A stretch of 8,573 bases of DNA from contig JBBDHV010000002.1 in NCBI GenBank assembly GCA_040880725.1, positions 1-8,573 on the forward strand. The letters run 5' to 3'. Positions 1 through 7,918 of the stretch are shown piece after piece. A program made the position numbers and the translations under genes. The notes under the pieces were generated by a model. It searched no databases and was not told the DNA's origin. It was given only the letters and a program-made list of their open reading frames with translations. The stretch's first letter is position 1. Every line of letters begins with the position of its first letter. This stretch comes from DATHWB01 sp040880725 (GTDB lineage: Bacteria; Actinomycetota; Acidimicrobiia; Spongiisociales; ZC4RG35).

Positions 1-54
1 GAACCCCCGTATCGAGCTTGGGAAGCTCGTGTTCTGCCATTGAACTACACCCGC
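1..54 (-). tRNA. tRNA-Gly (anticodon CCC), 3' part cut off by window edge
   Basis: Read on the minus strand from 54 to 1, the sequence folds as the first three-quarters of a tRNA. The 5' acceptor strand is GCGGGTG, followed by TA. The D arm is GTTC/GAAC around AATGGCA. The anticodon stem is CGAGC/GCTCG with the 7-base loop TTCCCAA, which gives anticodon CCC for glycine codon GGG. A 4-base variable region follows, then the start of the T arm (GGGGG TTC). About 20 bases (the rest of the T arm, the 3' acceptor strand and any CCA) lie beyond position 1. The acceptor and D arm match the usual bacterial tRNA-Gly pattern. A possible -10 hexamer TATCCT sits at 73-68, about 14 bases before the mature 5' end, but no convincing -35 accompanies it. 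Confidence 0.93.
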
Positions 55-105
55 ACGGACCGCTTCGAGGATACCGGAGGCGGCGCTCGGGGGCGAAGCC
101 GAACG

Positions 106-480
106 TCAGTGTGGTCTGGCGCGGTCGGCTGCGGTCGCAGCCAGCTGTTCCTTCAGATTCGGGTGCTCGTCGAGCAAGGCTCGGAGATCCCAGCCCATGG
201 CAGTCGCCACGCGAACGGGGGTGGTGGCGATGACGGACGCGTTGCGCGCTTCGAGCGACAGCACACCCACCTCGTCGAAGTAGTCGCCCGGTCCCAAGTC
301 ATTCAGGTGGGCATAGTCCCGGTGAGGAGCACATGGGAACATGGTGGGGTGGTCGCCTTCCTCGGTGAGCACCGTCCCGCGCGGATGGTCCTTGATCGTG
401 AGCACACCGGCCAGGGCTGCCCGATCATCGGCGGCGAGTCCGGAAAAGAGAGGAGTGGATTCCAGGTCGGCCGCGTCCAT
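106..480 (-). CDS. short cyclic-nucleotide-binding-domain (CNBD) protein, internally degenerate
   Basis: This 124-aa protein is made of one CNBD of the Crp/Fnr effector-domain type and has no DNA-binding domain. The opening LESTPLFSGL (residues 6-15) and RGTVLTEEGD (34-43) are typical first strands. LGPGDYF (62-68) and ARNASVIATTPV (78-89) match the phosphate-binding cassette region, and the C-terminal helix contains LRALLDEHP. The stretch PCAPHRDYAH (49-58) is not CNBD-like. In the next frame the same bases (335-309) read HVLLTGTM, which is the expected strand, before hitting TGA at 305-303. The gene therefore seems to carry a 1-base insertion near 336 compensated by a deletion, and the beta hairpin is shorter than normal. 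The ATG at 480 is preceded by GGAAGGA (491-485). Such single-domain proteins usually act as sensors or regulatory subunits. The ligand is unknown, and this copy may be non-functional. Confidence 0.75.
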   Translation of the reverse strand: MDAADLESTPLFSGLAADDRAALAGVLTIKDHPRGTVLTEEGDHPTMFPCAPHRDYAHLNDLGPGDYFDEVGVLSLEARNASVIATTPVRVATAMGWDLRALLDEHPNLKEQLAATAADRARPH

Positions 481-577
481 CGTGTCCTTCCGTCGGATGC
501 CTCACACTGTAAACACCGGGTTCTTCGGGGGACTGGGGAGAGAGGGGGACTCTTCGAGAGCAACAGATCGGGTGTGG

Positions 578-802
578 TCAGCGAGTGAGGATGGAGGCGA
601 GACTCCATGCGGCCATCAGGACTCCCGCCGCGATCAGAAACAGCGCTCGTGATGGTCGGAATTCGGACTGTTCGTCGACTCCTTCCGGCTTCTCGCCTCT
701 GCTGTTCTTGTAGAACGCAAGCCCGTTGCCGATGACGACGGCCAAGCCGATGGCCAGGACGAGTTCGGCGAGCAGCGTGTCGACCCCGATGAAGTCCAGC
801 AT
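578..802 (-). CDS. small two-helix membrane protein, function unknown
   Basis: This predicted 74-aa protein is not one I recognise. It has two hydrophobic helices, at residues about 9-30 (LLAELVLAIGLAVVIGNGLA) and 52-73 (ALFLIAAGVLMAAWSLASIL). A polar, charged loop of about 20 residues joins them (SRGEKPEGVDEQSEFRPSR). The ATG at 802 puts the first helix right at the N terminus, and the frame continues open upstream only because of an antisense reading of thrB. No Shine-Dalgarno sequence is visible. A -10-like TATCGT (818-813) lies about 10 bases before the ATG, so a very short leader or leaderless mRNA is possible. It is divergent from thrB with a 92-bp gap. The arginines flanking the second helix and the short acidic loop suggest an inner-membrane helical hairpin. 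Confidence 0.7.
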   Translation of the reverse strand: MLDFIGVDTLLAELVLAIGLAVVIGNGLAFYKNSRGEKPEGVDEQSEFRPSRALFLIAAGVLMAAWSLASILTR

Positions 803-894
803 TGGTTCGTTGACGATAGGCCGTTCAGACGCCCAGAAATCGGCCGGCGTACACTCCCGTCCCGTGACCACGACTGTCTGTTCCTTCTTCGCGC

Positions 895-1746
895 ATGGCT
901 GAAGCGTCCGCGCCTGCGTCGTCGGCCAACCTCGGTCCGGGCTTCGACTGTCTTGCCGTGGCCCTCGAGGTCCGATGTGTCGTGCGCGCAGAACCCGCGA
1001 CGGAGTGGTCGGTCGACCACGTCGGCGATGCGGCTCCTCCGATCGGCGCTGATGACGCCGTGTGGATCGCCGCCCACCGAGCAGTCGGGGAGAGTCGTCC
1101 GCTCGCTCTGACCGTCGACAATGCCGTCCCCATCGGTCGGGGACTCGGTTCGTCGTCGGCCGCGGCTGCCGCCGGAGCGGTCGCAGCCTGGAGGGCCCAT
1201 GGCGAAACTCCCTCGCTGCACCGCGCATGGGAGATCGCGACCGAAATGGACGGCCATCCTGACAATGCGGCGGCCGCGGTCTACGGGGGGCTGGTTCTGG
1301 CGACATCTGCAGGAAATGTCCACCGCTTGCCGTGGAACGTGGCATTGCATGCGGTCGTCGCAGTGCCCCATGAGCCATTTCGCACCTCGGAGGCTCGGCG
1401 GCTGCTCCCGGTGGCGTACGAAGCCGATGTGGTCGCTCGATCGCTCGGCCGTCTCGCCGCGCTCGTGGCAGGGCTGGTTGGGGGAGATGTCTCCTTGCTG
1501 CCTGACGCGTCGGGCGACGAGATCCACGAGCGCCCTCGTCAGGGGGTGCGACCCGACGTCGCGGAGCTCATCGACGTGGCGCGGGCAGCGGGAGCGGTCC
1601 ATGCTGCCTGGTCCGGTGCCGGGCCTTCGATGATCGCGCTGGTTCCCCCCGAGGGCACGGACAGGGTCGAGACTGCGCTGAAACGCTGTCTCGGCGATCG
1701 CGGAGTGGTGTTGTCTCCTCGCATTGCGACCTCCGGCGTCGTCTGA
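895..1746 (+). CDS. thrB: homoserine kinase (GHMP kinase family)
   Basis: This enzyme phosphorylates L-homoserine with ATP to O-phosphohomoserine, the penultimate step of threonine biosynthesis, in the cytoplasm. The protein has 283 aa, slightly shorter than the usual 300-310. All three GHMP motifs are present. PASSANLGPGFD (residues 7-18) is motif 1. PIGRGLGSSSAAAAAG (79-94) is the glycine/serine-rich phosphate-binding loop. WSGAGPSMIAL (239-249) is motif 3. The family signature HPDNAAAAVYGG (121-132) distinguishes homoserine kinase from other GHMP kinases. The ATG at 895 gives the usual short lead-in before motif 1. No clear Shine-Dalgarno sequence precedes it, and a possible -10 TACACT lies at 850-855. 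The usual partners thrC and hom are not next to it in this window, so the gene stands alone or with the short ORF that follows. Confidence 0.95.
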   Translation: MAEASAPASSANLGPGFDCLAVALEVRCVVRAEPATEWSVDHVGDAAPPIGADDAVWIAAHRAVGESRPLALTVDNAVPIGRGLGSSSAAAAAGAVAAWRAHGETPSLHRAWEIATEMDGHPDNAAAAVYGGLVLATSAGNVHRLPWNVALHAVVAVPHEPFRTSEARRLLPVAYEADVVARSLGRLAALVAGLVGGDVSLLPDASGDEIHERPRQGVRPDVAELIDVARAAGAVHAAWSGAGPSMIALVPPEGTDRVETALKRCLGDRGVVLSPRIATSGVV

Positions 1747-1747
1747 G

Positions 1748-1891
1748 GTGTCGAGCCACACGGCCTCGCACCGCCAGTGGACTTCGGTGACGACGTCCGA
1801 GGGATCTGACCAGCCGGCCGCCGGTGACGAGATCGCGGTCTCGATTCACAACGAACCGGTGCAGCGAAAGCCACCGTTTCGGTACTCCTGA
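1748..1891 (+). CDS. possible 47-aa small protein directly after thrB
   Basis: A GTG start one base after the thrB stop opens a 47-codon frame ending in TGA at 1889-1891. The product is hydrophilic, with no membrane segment, and ends in PPFRYS. Thirty-eight of 47 codons end in G or C, which fits coding sequence in this genome. The position suggests translation coupled to thrB termination. Against it, the frame is short, there is no separate Shine-Dalgarno sequence apart from GAGG overlapping the thrB stop, and I do not recognise the sequence. The stretch between thrB and the bS22-like promoter has no other explanation. Confidence 0.35.
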   Translation: MSSHTASHRQWTSVTTSEGSDQPAAGDEIAVSIHNEPVQRKPPFRYS

Positions 1892-1915
1892 ACCCAGGGT
1901 ACGCGGGTCGTCGGT

Positions 1916-1944
1916 TTGACCAGGGGGGCGGGAGCAACGATCAT
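1916..1944 (+). promoter_or_regulatory. sigma-70-type promoter for the bS22-like gene
   Basis: TTGACC (1916-1921) matches the -35 consensus at 5 of 6 positions. GATCAT (1939-1944) matches the -10 consensus at 4 of 6, and the spacer is exactly 17 bases. Predicted transcription starts near 1951, giving a leader of about 30 bases that contains the AAGAGGT ribosome-binding site (1963-1969) before the ATG at 1981. Confidence 0.55.
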
Positions 1945-1980
1945 TGGGTCGGCCCCCCCGAACAAGAGGTTTGTCCACGT

Positions 1981-2070
1981 ATGGGTTCGCTCGTCAAGAA
2001 GCGACGGAAGAAGATGTCGAAGCACAAGTACCGCAAACGCCTGAAGGCGAATCGGCACAAGAAGAAGTGA
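1981..2070 (+). CDS. 29-aa AURKAIP1/COX24-type basic protein (bS22-like ribosomal protein)
   Basis: This tiny, extremely basic protein begins MGSLVKKRRKKMSKHKYRKR and ends LKANRHKKK. The MGS-(V/L)-(V/I)KKRRK-M-(A/S)KxKxRK pattern is that of the actinobacterial AURKAIP1/COX24-domain proteins. From established knowledge, these small peptides are found on mycobacterial small ribosomal subunits and called bS22, where they bind rRNA near the decoding region. The family is typically about 32-33 aa, so this copy is slightly short. Fifteen of 29 residues are Lys or Arg, as expected for an rRNA-buried peptide. AAGAGGT at 1963-1969 sits 11 bases before the ATG, and a good promoter lies upstream (1916-1944). 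A GC-rich hairpin follows at 2080-2102, so the gene seems to be its own transcription unit. Its size means automatic annotation often misses it. Confidence 0.88.
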   Translation: MGSLVKKRRKKMSKHKYRKRLKANRHKKK

Positions 2071-2079
2071 CTTCGACTG

Positions 2080-2102
2080 GACCCCGGCACACCCCCGGGG
2101 TC
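2080..2102. terminator. GC-rich hairpin between convergent genes
   Basis: GACCCCGG (2080-2087) pairs perfectly with CCGGGGTC (2095-2102) around a 7-base loop. It lies 10 bases after the bS22-like stop codon and 10 bases beyond the stop of the convergent CopD-like gene. It lacks a real T tract on either side, so it may terminate weakly or act only as an mRNA 3' stabiliser for both genes. Confidence 0.6.
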
Positions 2103-2111
2103 TTGTCGCGT

Positions 2112-2489
2112 CTACAGCGCGACCGCCGCCGCAACGATTCCGAGACTCGCCAGCAGGATCAGTCCCTGCAGGATGCCGCGCGTCCGAGCGGACTGATCTC
2201 TGGCGCCGAGCTGGTGCCATAGCGCCAGTCCGCCGGCCAGGGCTACGAACCCCAACTTCCACGGGAGGGCGGGTGCTTCCAGGTAGTCGACCATCGCCCA
2301 GCCGCCGGTCAGCACCGCAACGGCAAAGGCCACCCAGGAGATCCGCGCGAACTGACGGGCAACGGCCTGCAGCATCGGTCGGTCGGCCCCGGCGCCGCGG
2401 AGGGCGGGAATGAGGGCTCCCAGCGTGATCAGGCCGCCCACCCACACCATGGCTCCGAGGAGATGGATGAACCGCACGACGCCAGTCAT
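2112..2489 (-). CDS. CopD-like four-helix integral membrane protein
   Basis: This 125-aa protein has four predicted transmembrane helices, at about residues 5-28, 50-69, 77-94 and 105-124, with short loops between them. The opening RFIHLLGAMVWVGGLI is characteristic of the CopD/copper-resistance-D-like membrane domain. It has a histidine in the first helix (H9) and another in the third (H92, in LWHQL). In this superfamily such histidines have been proposed to bind metal or haem, which is not shown here. The protein is far shorter than classical CopD (about 300 aa), so it is a minimal half-type member. The ATG at 2489 places helix 1 at the N terminus, and a weak GGACG lies about 11 bases upstream. 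It is divergent from the crotonase fusion gene and is not part of the csoR-copZ-copA operon, so a role in copper handling is only suggested by the family name. Confidence 0.75.
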   Translation of the reverse strand: MTGVVRFIHLLGAMVWVGGLITLGALIPALRGAGADRPMLQAVARQFARISWVAFAVAVLTGGWAMVDYLEAPALPWKLGFVALAGGLALWHQLGARDQSARTRGILQGLILLASLGIVAAAVAL

Positions 2490-2612
2490 GTGGAGACGTC
2501 CGACGAATCGAGCAGCAAGGTCATGCCAGCCAGCCTACGACGCCGAGAATGAGCCGAGTGCGCCCTTCCCGTTCGTCGCAGAGGTGGCATTCTGTGCGGC
2601 AGTATCGTCCAC

Positions 2613-2619
2613 GAGGGGG
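2613..2619 (+). promoter_or_regulatory. Shine-Dalgarno sequence that fixes the TTG start of the fusion gene
   Basis: GAGGGGG lies 7 bases before the TTG at 2627. No in-frame ATG or GTG nearby preserves the crotonase N terminus (SVDYERRGRVAVITVDRAEV). The rare TTG start is therefore strongly supported. Confidence 0.75.
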
Positions 2620-2626
2620 TTGACCG

Positions 2627-4030
2627 TTGAGCGTCGACTACGAGCGGCGAGGTCGGGTGGCAGTGATCACCGTCGACCGAGCCGAGGTTCGCAACGCCAT
2701 CGACCGGGCCACCGCACGCGCCCTCGGGGACGCTTGGCGCACGTTCCGTGACGACACCAAGGTCGACGTCGGTGTGCTCTACGGGGCAGGAGGACACTTC
2801 TCTGCCGGCGCCGACCTCAACACCTTCGACCTCGTCGATGACAGTGCTGGGTTTCTGGGCTTCACACGCCTCGAAGTCGGCAAGCCGACCATCGCTGCGG
2901 TGGAGGGCTACTGCGTGGCGGGTGGACTCGAGATGGCCCTGTGGTGCGACTTGAGGATCGCTGCGAGGACGGCGACCTTCGGCTGCCTGGAGCGGAGGTT
3001 CGGTGTGCCGCTCGTCGATGGCGGGACCGTCCGGTTGCCGCGCGTCGTCGGTCTCGGAGTGGCGATGGAGATGATCCTCACCGGCCGCGAAGTCACCGCA
3101 GACGAGGCGTATGTGATCGGTCTCGTGAACGCGATCGTCGGCGAGGGAGGAGCGTTGGCCAAAGCTGTCGAGTTGGGGGAGTCCATCGCCGCCCACCCGC
3201 AGGAGACAGTGCGCAGCGATCGTGCCTCCGTGCTCGGTGGGCTTGGGCTTGCCATTCCGGACGCGCTCGACCTCGAACGGCGTCTCGGAGCCGGCGTGAT
3301 GGATGTTGCCGCCGCAGGCGCCGACCGTTTCGCCGCGGGATCGGGCCGTTCCGGGACTGCGGTGCCGGAGGTCATGGCGACCGAGCGGGCCGCGACCCAG
3401 GAGGACCAGACCGAGATCACCGAGCCGCAACCCGAACAGCCGCAGGGCGATCCCCGACTCACCACACCGGCGAGCGGTCATGGTCGGCCGGTCGTCGTCG
3501 TGGCGTCCGATACCGAAGAACCTTGGCGCGAGGCCGTCGAGGGGCGACTGCACGAGTTGGGATACGTGACGTACTCCGTGACGGCGACACGCGAACTCGA
3601 AGTCGACCTCGAGGTCATCGGGCGAGCGGTTTCGTCGCTGCTGGCCAGCCCCGCGGTCCTCGGTGACCACGTGGGGCTTGTCGCCCTCGGGGCGGGGGCG
3701 GCCCCCGCCATGCACTTCTCCACGATGGACGGGAGGATCAGCGCCGTCGTCGAGTTCTCGGGCCACAGCCCTGCGACTTCGCCCAGCTTCCGGCTGACGT
3801 CGGCCGCCTATCTCGGCCATCACGGTTCTGTCGACGAGGGCGCCGGCCAGATCTCGCCGTTCCGGTTGGAGGCACATCTCCGCGACCTGGGCATGGATGC
3901 CACCTTCCACTCGTACCGCGGGGCGGGCGTCGACTTCTTCGTCGACGATTCGCCTGGCCACCATCCGACCTTCACCGATCTGGCGTGGCAGCGCACGAAG
4001 CTCTTTCTGGACCGTGCCATCGGAGAGTGA
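2627..4030 (+). CDS. crotonase (enoyl-CoA hydratase/isomerase family) fused to a degenerate dienelactone-hydrolase-like domain
   Basis: Residues 1-245 form a complete crotonase domain. FSAGADL (58-64) and the glycines before GLEMALWCD supply the oxyanion hole. E102 and E122 (in FGCLERRFGVP) align with the two catalytic glutamates of enoyl-CoA hydratase, so acyl-CoA hydratase chemistry is possible. The VPLVDGGTVRLPR stretch and the ending ADRFAAGSGR resemble the actinobacterial single-domain crotonases usually annotated enoyl-CoA hydratase. A polar, Glu/Pro/Gln-rich linker (about 246-285) leads to a second domain (286-467) laid out like dienelactone hydrolase. That domain has the VGLVALGAGAAP nucleophile elbow, the LGHHGSVDE acid loop and the YRGAGVDFF histidine loop. 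The nucleophile Cys is replaced by Gly355 and the catalytic His by Val435, while Asp403 is kept, so the second domain should be hydrolytically dead. The TTG start has a strong Shine-Dalgarno sequence. A PAC2 gene follows 26 bases later, probably co-transcribed. The substrate is unknown. Confidence 0.88.
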   Translation: MSVDYERRGRVAVITVDRAEVRNAIDRATARALGDAWRTFRDDTKVDVGVLYGAGGHFSAGADLNTFDLVDDSAGFLGFTRLEVGKPTIAAVEGYCVAGGLEMALWCDLRIAARTATFGCLERRFGVPLVDGGTVRLPRVVGLGVAMEMILTGREVTADEAYVIGLVNAIVGEGGALAKAVELGESIAAHPQETVRSDRASVLGGLGLAIPDALDLERRLGAGVMDVAAAGADRFAAGSGRSGTAVPEVMATERAATQEDQTEITEPQPEQPQGDPRLTTPASGHGRPVVVVASDTEEPWREAVEGRLHELGYVTYSVTATRELEVDLEVIGRAVSSLLASPAVLGDHVGLVALGAGAAPAMHFSTMDGRISAVVEFSGHSPATSPSFRLTSAAYLGHHGSVDEGAGQISPFRLEAHLRDLGMDATFHSYRGAGVDFFVDDSPGHHPTFTDLAWQRTKLFLDRAIGE

Positions 4031-4056
4031 CGCTCGGCGGGCACTACCCTGCTGTG

Positions 4057-4893
4057 ATGGACAGAGTGATCTGGGAGCAGCACCCGGTCCTACGGGATCC
4101 GGCTGCCATCATCGCGTTCGAAGGTTGGGGAGATGCCGGTGAGAGCTCATCGGCGGCCGCGCGCCATCTGATCGAGTCGGTCGACGCCGAGCGCATCGCC
4201 ACGATCGACTCCGACGAGTTCTTCGACTTCCAGGTGCGTCGGCCGGTCGTCTTCCTTGACGAAGACGGGACCCGGGAGATCGCCTGGCCCGAGACAGAGG
4301 TCTGGCTCGTCAGCGTGTCGTGGGCGCCGCGCGACCTCATCGTGGTGACGGGTCCGGAGCCGCACTCCCGTTGGAAGATGTTCAGCACCGATCTGATCGC
4401 CATGTTGCGGACGCTCGGGGTACGGCGCACCGTGACGATGGGCGCCTTCATCGGACAGGTGCCTCACACGTTGCCCGTGCCGCTCATGGGCTCGGGTGTC
4501 GACAGCGACACGCTGCAGCGGCATGCGCTCTTCGCATCCGACTACGAGGGCCCCACGGGAATCATCGGCGTGCTCAATGCTGCGCTCAGCGGCGCAGGCA
4601 TCGAGACCCTGAGTGTGTGGGCGGCAGTACCTCACTACCTGTCGCAGCAGGAATACCCGCCGGCAGCTCTGGCCCTCGTCGACAAGGCCCTCGAGATCGT
4701 CGGATTGGAGGTCGACACCACGGACCTCGCCCTCGCCGTGAGTGAGTTCCGGGATCAGGTGGACGCTGCGATGGACGACTCCGAGATCCGGGAGTACGTC
4801 GAGGAACTGGAGACCCAAGCGCTCGACGACACCGACGGAGACCCCGTCGAGAAGCTCGTCGAGGAGATCGAAGACTTCCTGCGCGACACCTGA
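4057..4893 (+). CDS. PAC2-family protein (proteasome-assembly-chaperone-2-like)
   Basis: This 278-aa protein carries the PAC2 fold signature at its start, AFEGWGDAGESSSAAARHL (residues about 20-38). It also has the following conserved stretches EVWLVSVSWAPRDLIVVTGPEP, the core strand RTVTMGAFIGQVPHT, and the region YEGPTGIIGVLNAALSGAGI. This is the common actinobacterial form, of which Mycobacterium tuberculosis Rv2714 is a structurally known member. The name comes from a eukaryotic 20S assembly chaperone, but the bacterial role is not established. The last 35 residues are strongly acidic and helical (EYVEELETQALDD and VEKLVEEIEDFLRD). The ATG at 4057 is chosen because the domain starts immediately after it; GTG at 4054 is adjacent and equally possible. 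No Shine-Dalgarno sequence is visible. TACCCT lies just upstream (4045-4050), compatible with a leaderless start or translation following the fusion gene 26 bases before. Confidence 0.88.
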   Translation: MDRVIWEQHPVLRDPAAIIAFEGWGDAGESSSAAARHLIESVDAERIATIDSDEFFDFQVRRPVVFLDEDGTREIAWPETEVWLVSVSWAPRDLIVVTGPEPHSRWKMFSTDLIAMLRTLGVRRTVTMGAFIGQVPHTLPVPLMGSGVDSDTLQRHALFASDYEGPTGIIGVLNAALSGAGIETLSVWAAVPHYLSQQEYPPAALALVDKALEIVGLEVDTTDLALAVSEFRDQVDAAMDDSEIREYVEELETQALDDTDGDPVEKLVEEIEDFLRDT

Positions 4894-4899
4894 GCGGGG

Positions 4900-5097
4900 T
4901 CAGGCAGCGATCTGTTCGGAGATGACGTCGCTCGTTGCGACCTTGACGACCCGGCCGGCCGTGTCGTATGGAGCGGTCAGGAGCAGCGTGATCGTGGACG
5001 GACTGCGAGAGGACACGTGTCCGGTGTAGACCCGCTCCCCTTGGTCGGTGGTGACGACGAACGTATGGATCATTCTCTTCATTTCATCGGCTGTCAT
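4900..5097 (-). CDS. 65-aa hypothetical protein, beta-rich
   Basis: I do not recognise this gene. From the ATG at 5097 it encodes 65 aa, with a short helix (TADEMKRMIH) and then alternating strands FVVTTDQGERVYTGHV, STITLLLTAPY and RVVKVATSDVISE. Strands of about this length around a central Gly resemble small Sm-like or SH3-like barrels, as in other short proteins reading V-x-T-x-x-G-x-x-x-x-G. This is inference only. Alternative starts are ATG 5160 (adds 21 residues with poorer codon bias) and internal ATGs at the MKRM positions. AAGAGA before the MIHTF methionine is the only ribosome-binding-site-like sequence. The stop lies 6 bases from the PAC2 stop on the opposite strand. The gene lies 149 bases after copA on the same strand, so read-through from the copper operon is possible. 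Confidence 0.5.
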   Translation of the reverse strand: MTADEMKRMIHTFVVTTDQGERVYTGHVSSRSPSTITLLLTAPYDTAGRVVKVATSDVISEQIAA

Positions 5098-5246
5098 GGG
5101 CTCGTACTGGAGTCTCTCGTACCCGAATTGCGAAGTGTTAGACGCGCTGAATGAGCTCATCGAGGAAGCACCCGTGTCGGAAGTGACGGGGGATGGCGGC
5201 TCTTCGCAACGCGCGGAGATCACGACACGGCACCGTAGTGGACGGG

Positions 5247-7405
<2,159 letters not shown>

Positions 7406-7409
<4 letters not shown>

Positions 7410-7615
7410 CGGTTGACGTCGTATCCCTGCTCTTCGATGGCCGCCACGATCGTGTCGAGGCTGACTGCCGTGTCGTCGAAGTCGATGTCGACCTGCTTGG
7501 CGTCGATGCCTACCTCAACGCTGCGGACGCCGTCGAGGTTGCTGACGGCTCTTTCGATGCTGGACTTGCAGTGTCCGCACGAAATGGTGGGCACTTCGAG
7601 GGTGGTCGTGCTCAT
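7406..7615 (-). CDS. copZ: copper chaperone, single HMA domain
   Basis: This 69-aa cytoplasmic metallochaperone has a beta-alpha-beta-beta-alpha-beta heavy-metal-associated fold. The metal site is ISCGHCKSS (Cys13, Cys16), where His15 between the cysteines is common in bacterial CopZ. The rest of the domain matches the fold: LDGVRSVEVGIDAKQVDIDF forms strands 2 and 3, and ISLDTIVAAIEEQGY-type sequence forms helix 2. The length equals that of typical CopZ. GGAAGGA (7630-7624) sits 8 bases before the ATG at 7615, within the end of csoR. The gene overlaps csoR upstream and copA downstream, each by 4 bases. Its expected job is to bind Cu(I) and deliver it to the CopA N-terminal domain or membrane site, and to exchange it with CsoR. 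Confidence 0.94.
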
Positions 7616-7911
7616 TGCGGTGGTCCTTCCGATCGTGGGCCGGTCACGGCCGCGGTGTATTTCATGGTTTCCATCAGTTCGTCGACGATCTCGGCGGTCC
7701 GGCCCTCGGCGATGGCGTGGGTGACACACGTCTCGAGATGGTTCTGGAGCAAAATCCGATTGACCCGTTCGAGGGACCCTTGCAGGGCCGAAACCTGCTT
7801 CATGACATCGGGGCAGTAGCGCTCCTCTTCGATCATCCCGATGACCGCATCGAGGTGGCCGCGTACTGTCTTGAGGCGGTTGAGGGCGGATCGTTTGTGT
7901 TCTTCTTTCAC
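7612..7911 (-). CDS. csoR: copper-sensing repressor CsoR
   Basis: This 99-aa all-helical repressor belongs to the CsoR/RcnR (DUF156) family. It binds operator DNA as a tetramer and releases it when Cu(I) is bound. The Cu(I) ligands are all present: Cys33 (in RYCPDV), His58 and Cys62 (in QNHLETC), the C-H-C pattern of the Cu-sensing branch. Tyr32 and Glu78 match second-shell residues known from mycobacterial CsoR. The N-terminal LNRLKTVRGHLDAV and the helix QVSALQGSLERVN are family hallmarks. The start is taken as GTG 7911, since the upstream ATG at 7947 would lie inside the promoter and operator. No Shine-Dalgarno sequence is visible, and a -10 lies 7 bases upstream, so leaderless translation is likely. 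The gene is first in the csoR-copZ-copA operon and should be autoregulated. Confidence 0.95.
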   Translation of the reverse strand: MKEEHKRSALNRLKTVRGHLDAVIGMIEEERYCPDVMKQVSALQGSLERVNRILLQNHLETCVTHAIAEGRTAEIVDELMETMKYTAAVTGPRSEGPPQ

Positions 7912-7918
7912 AGGACAG

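Noticed and set aside
1..54. The tRNA-Gly as an integration site for a mobile element
   Set aside because: No integrase, direct repeat of the tRNA 3' end or phage-like gene is present. The tRNA 3' end, where attachment sites normally lie, is outside the window.
634..1761. Long minus-strand open frames across thrB
   Set aside because: They are shadows of thrB, which has all three GHMP motifs. Only the last 75 codons of one of these frames, from ATG 802, look like a real gene.
2112..2489. The CopD-like protein as a member of the copper operon
   Set aside because: It is over 2.7 kb away with unrelated genes between, and no CsoR-type operator is visible upstream.
2486..3964. A 492-codon open frame on the minus strand opposite the crotonase fusion
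   Set aside because: The plus-strand protein has clear crotonase motifs, a ribosome-binding site and a good start. The antisense product has no recognisable family features.
5172..5230. An 8-bp inverted repeat (CCGTGTCG/CGACACGG) after copA as a terminator
   Set aside because: The 43-base spacer and lack of a T tract make a terminator unlikely, and such a repeat is expected by chance in GC-rich DNA.
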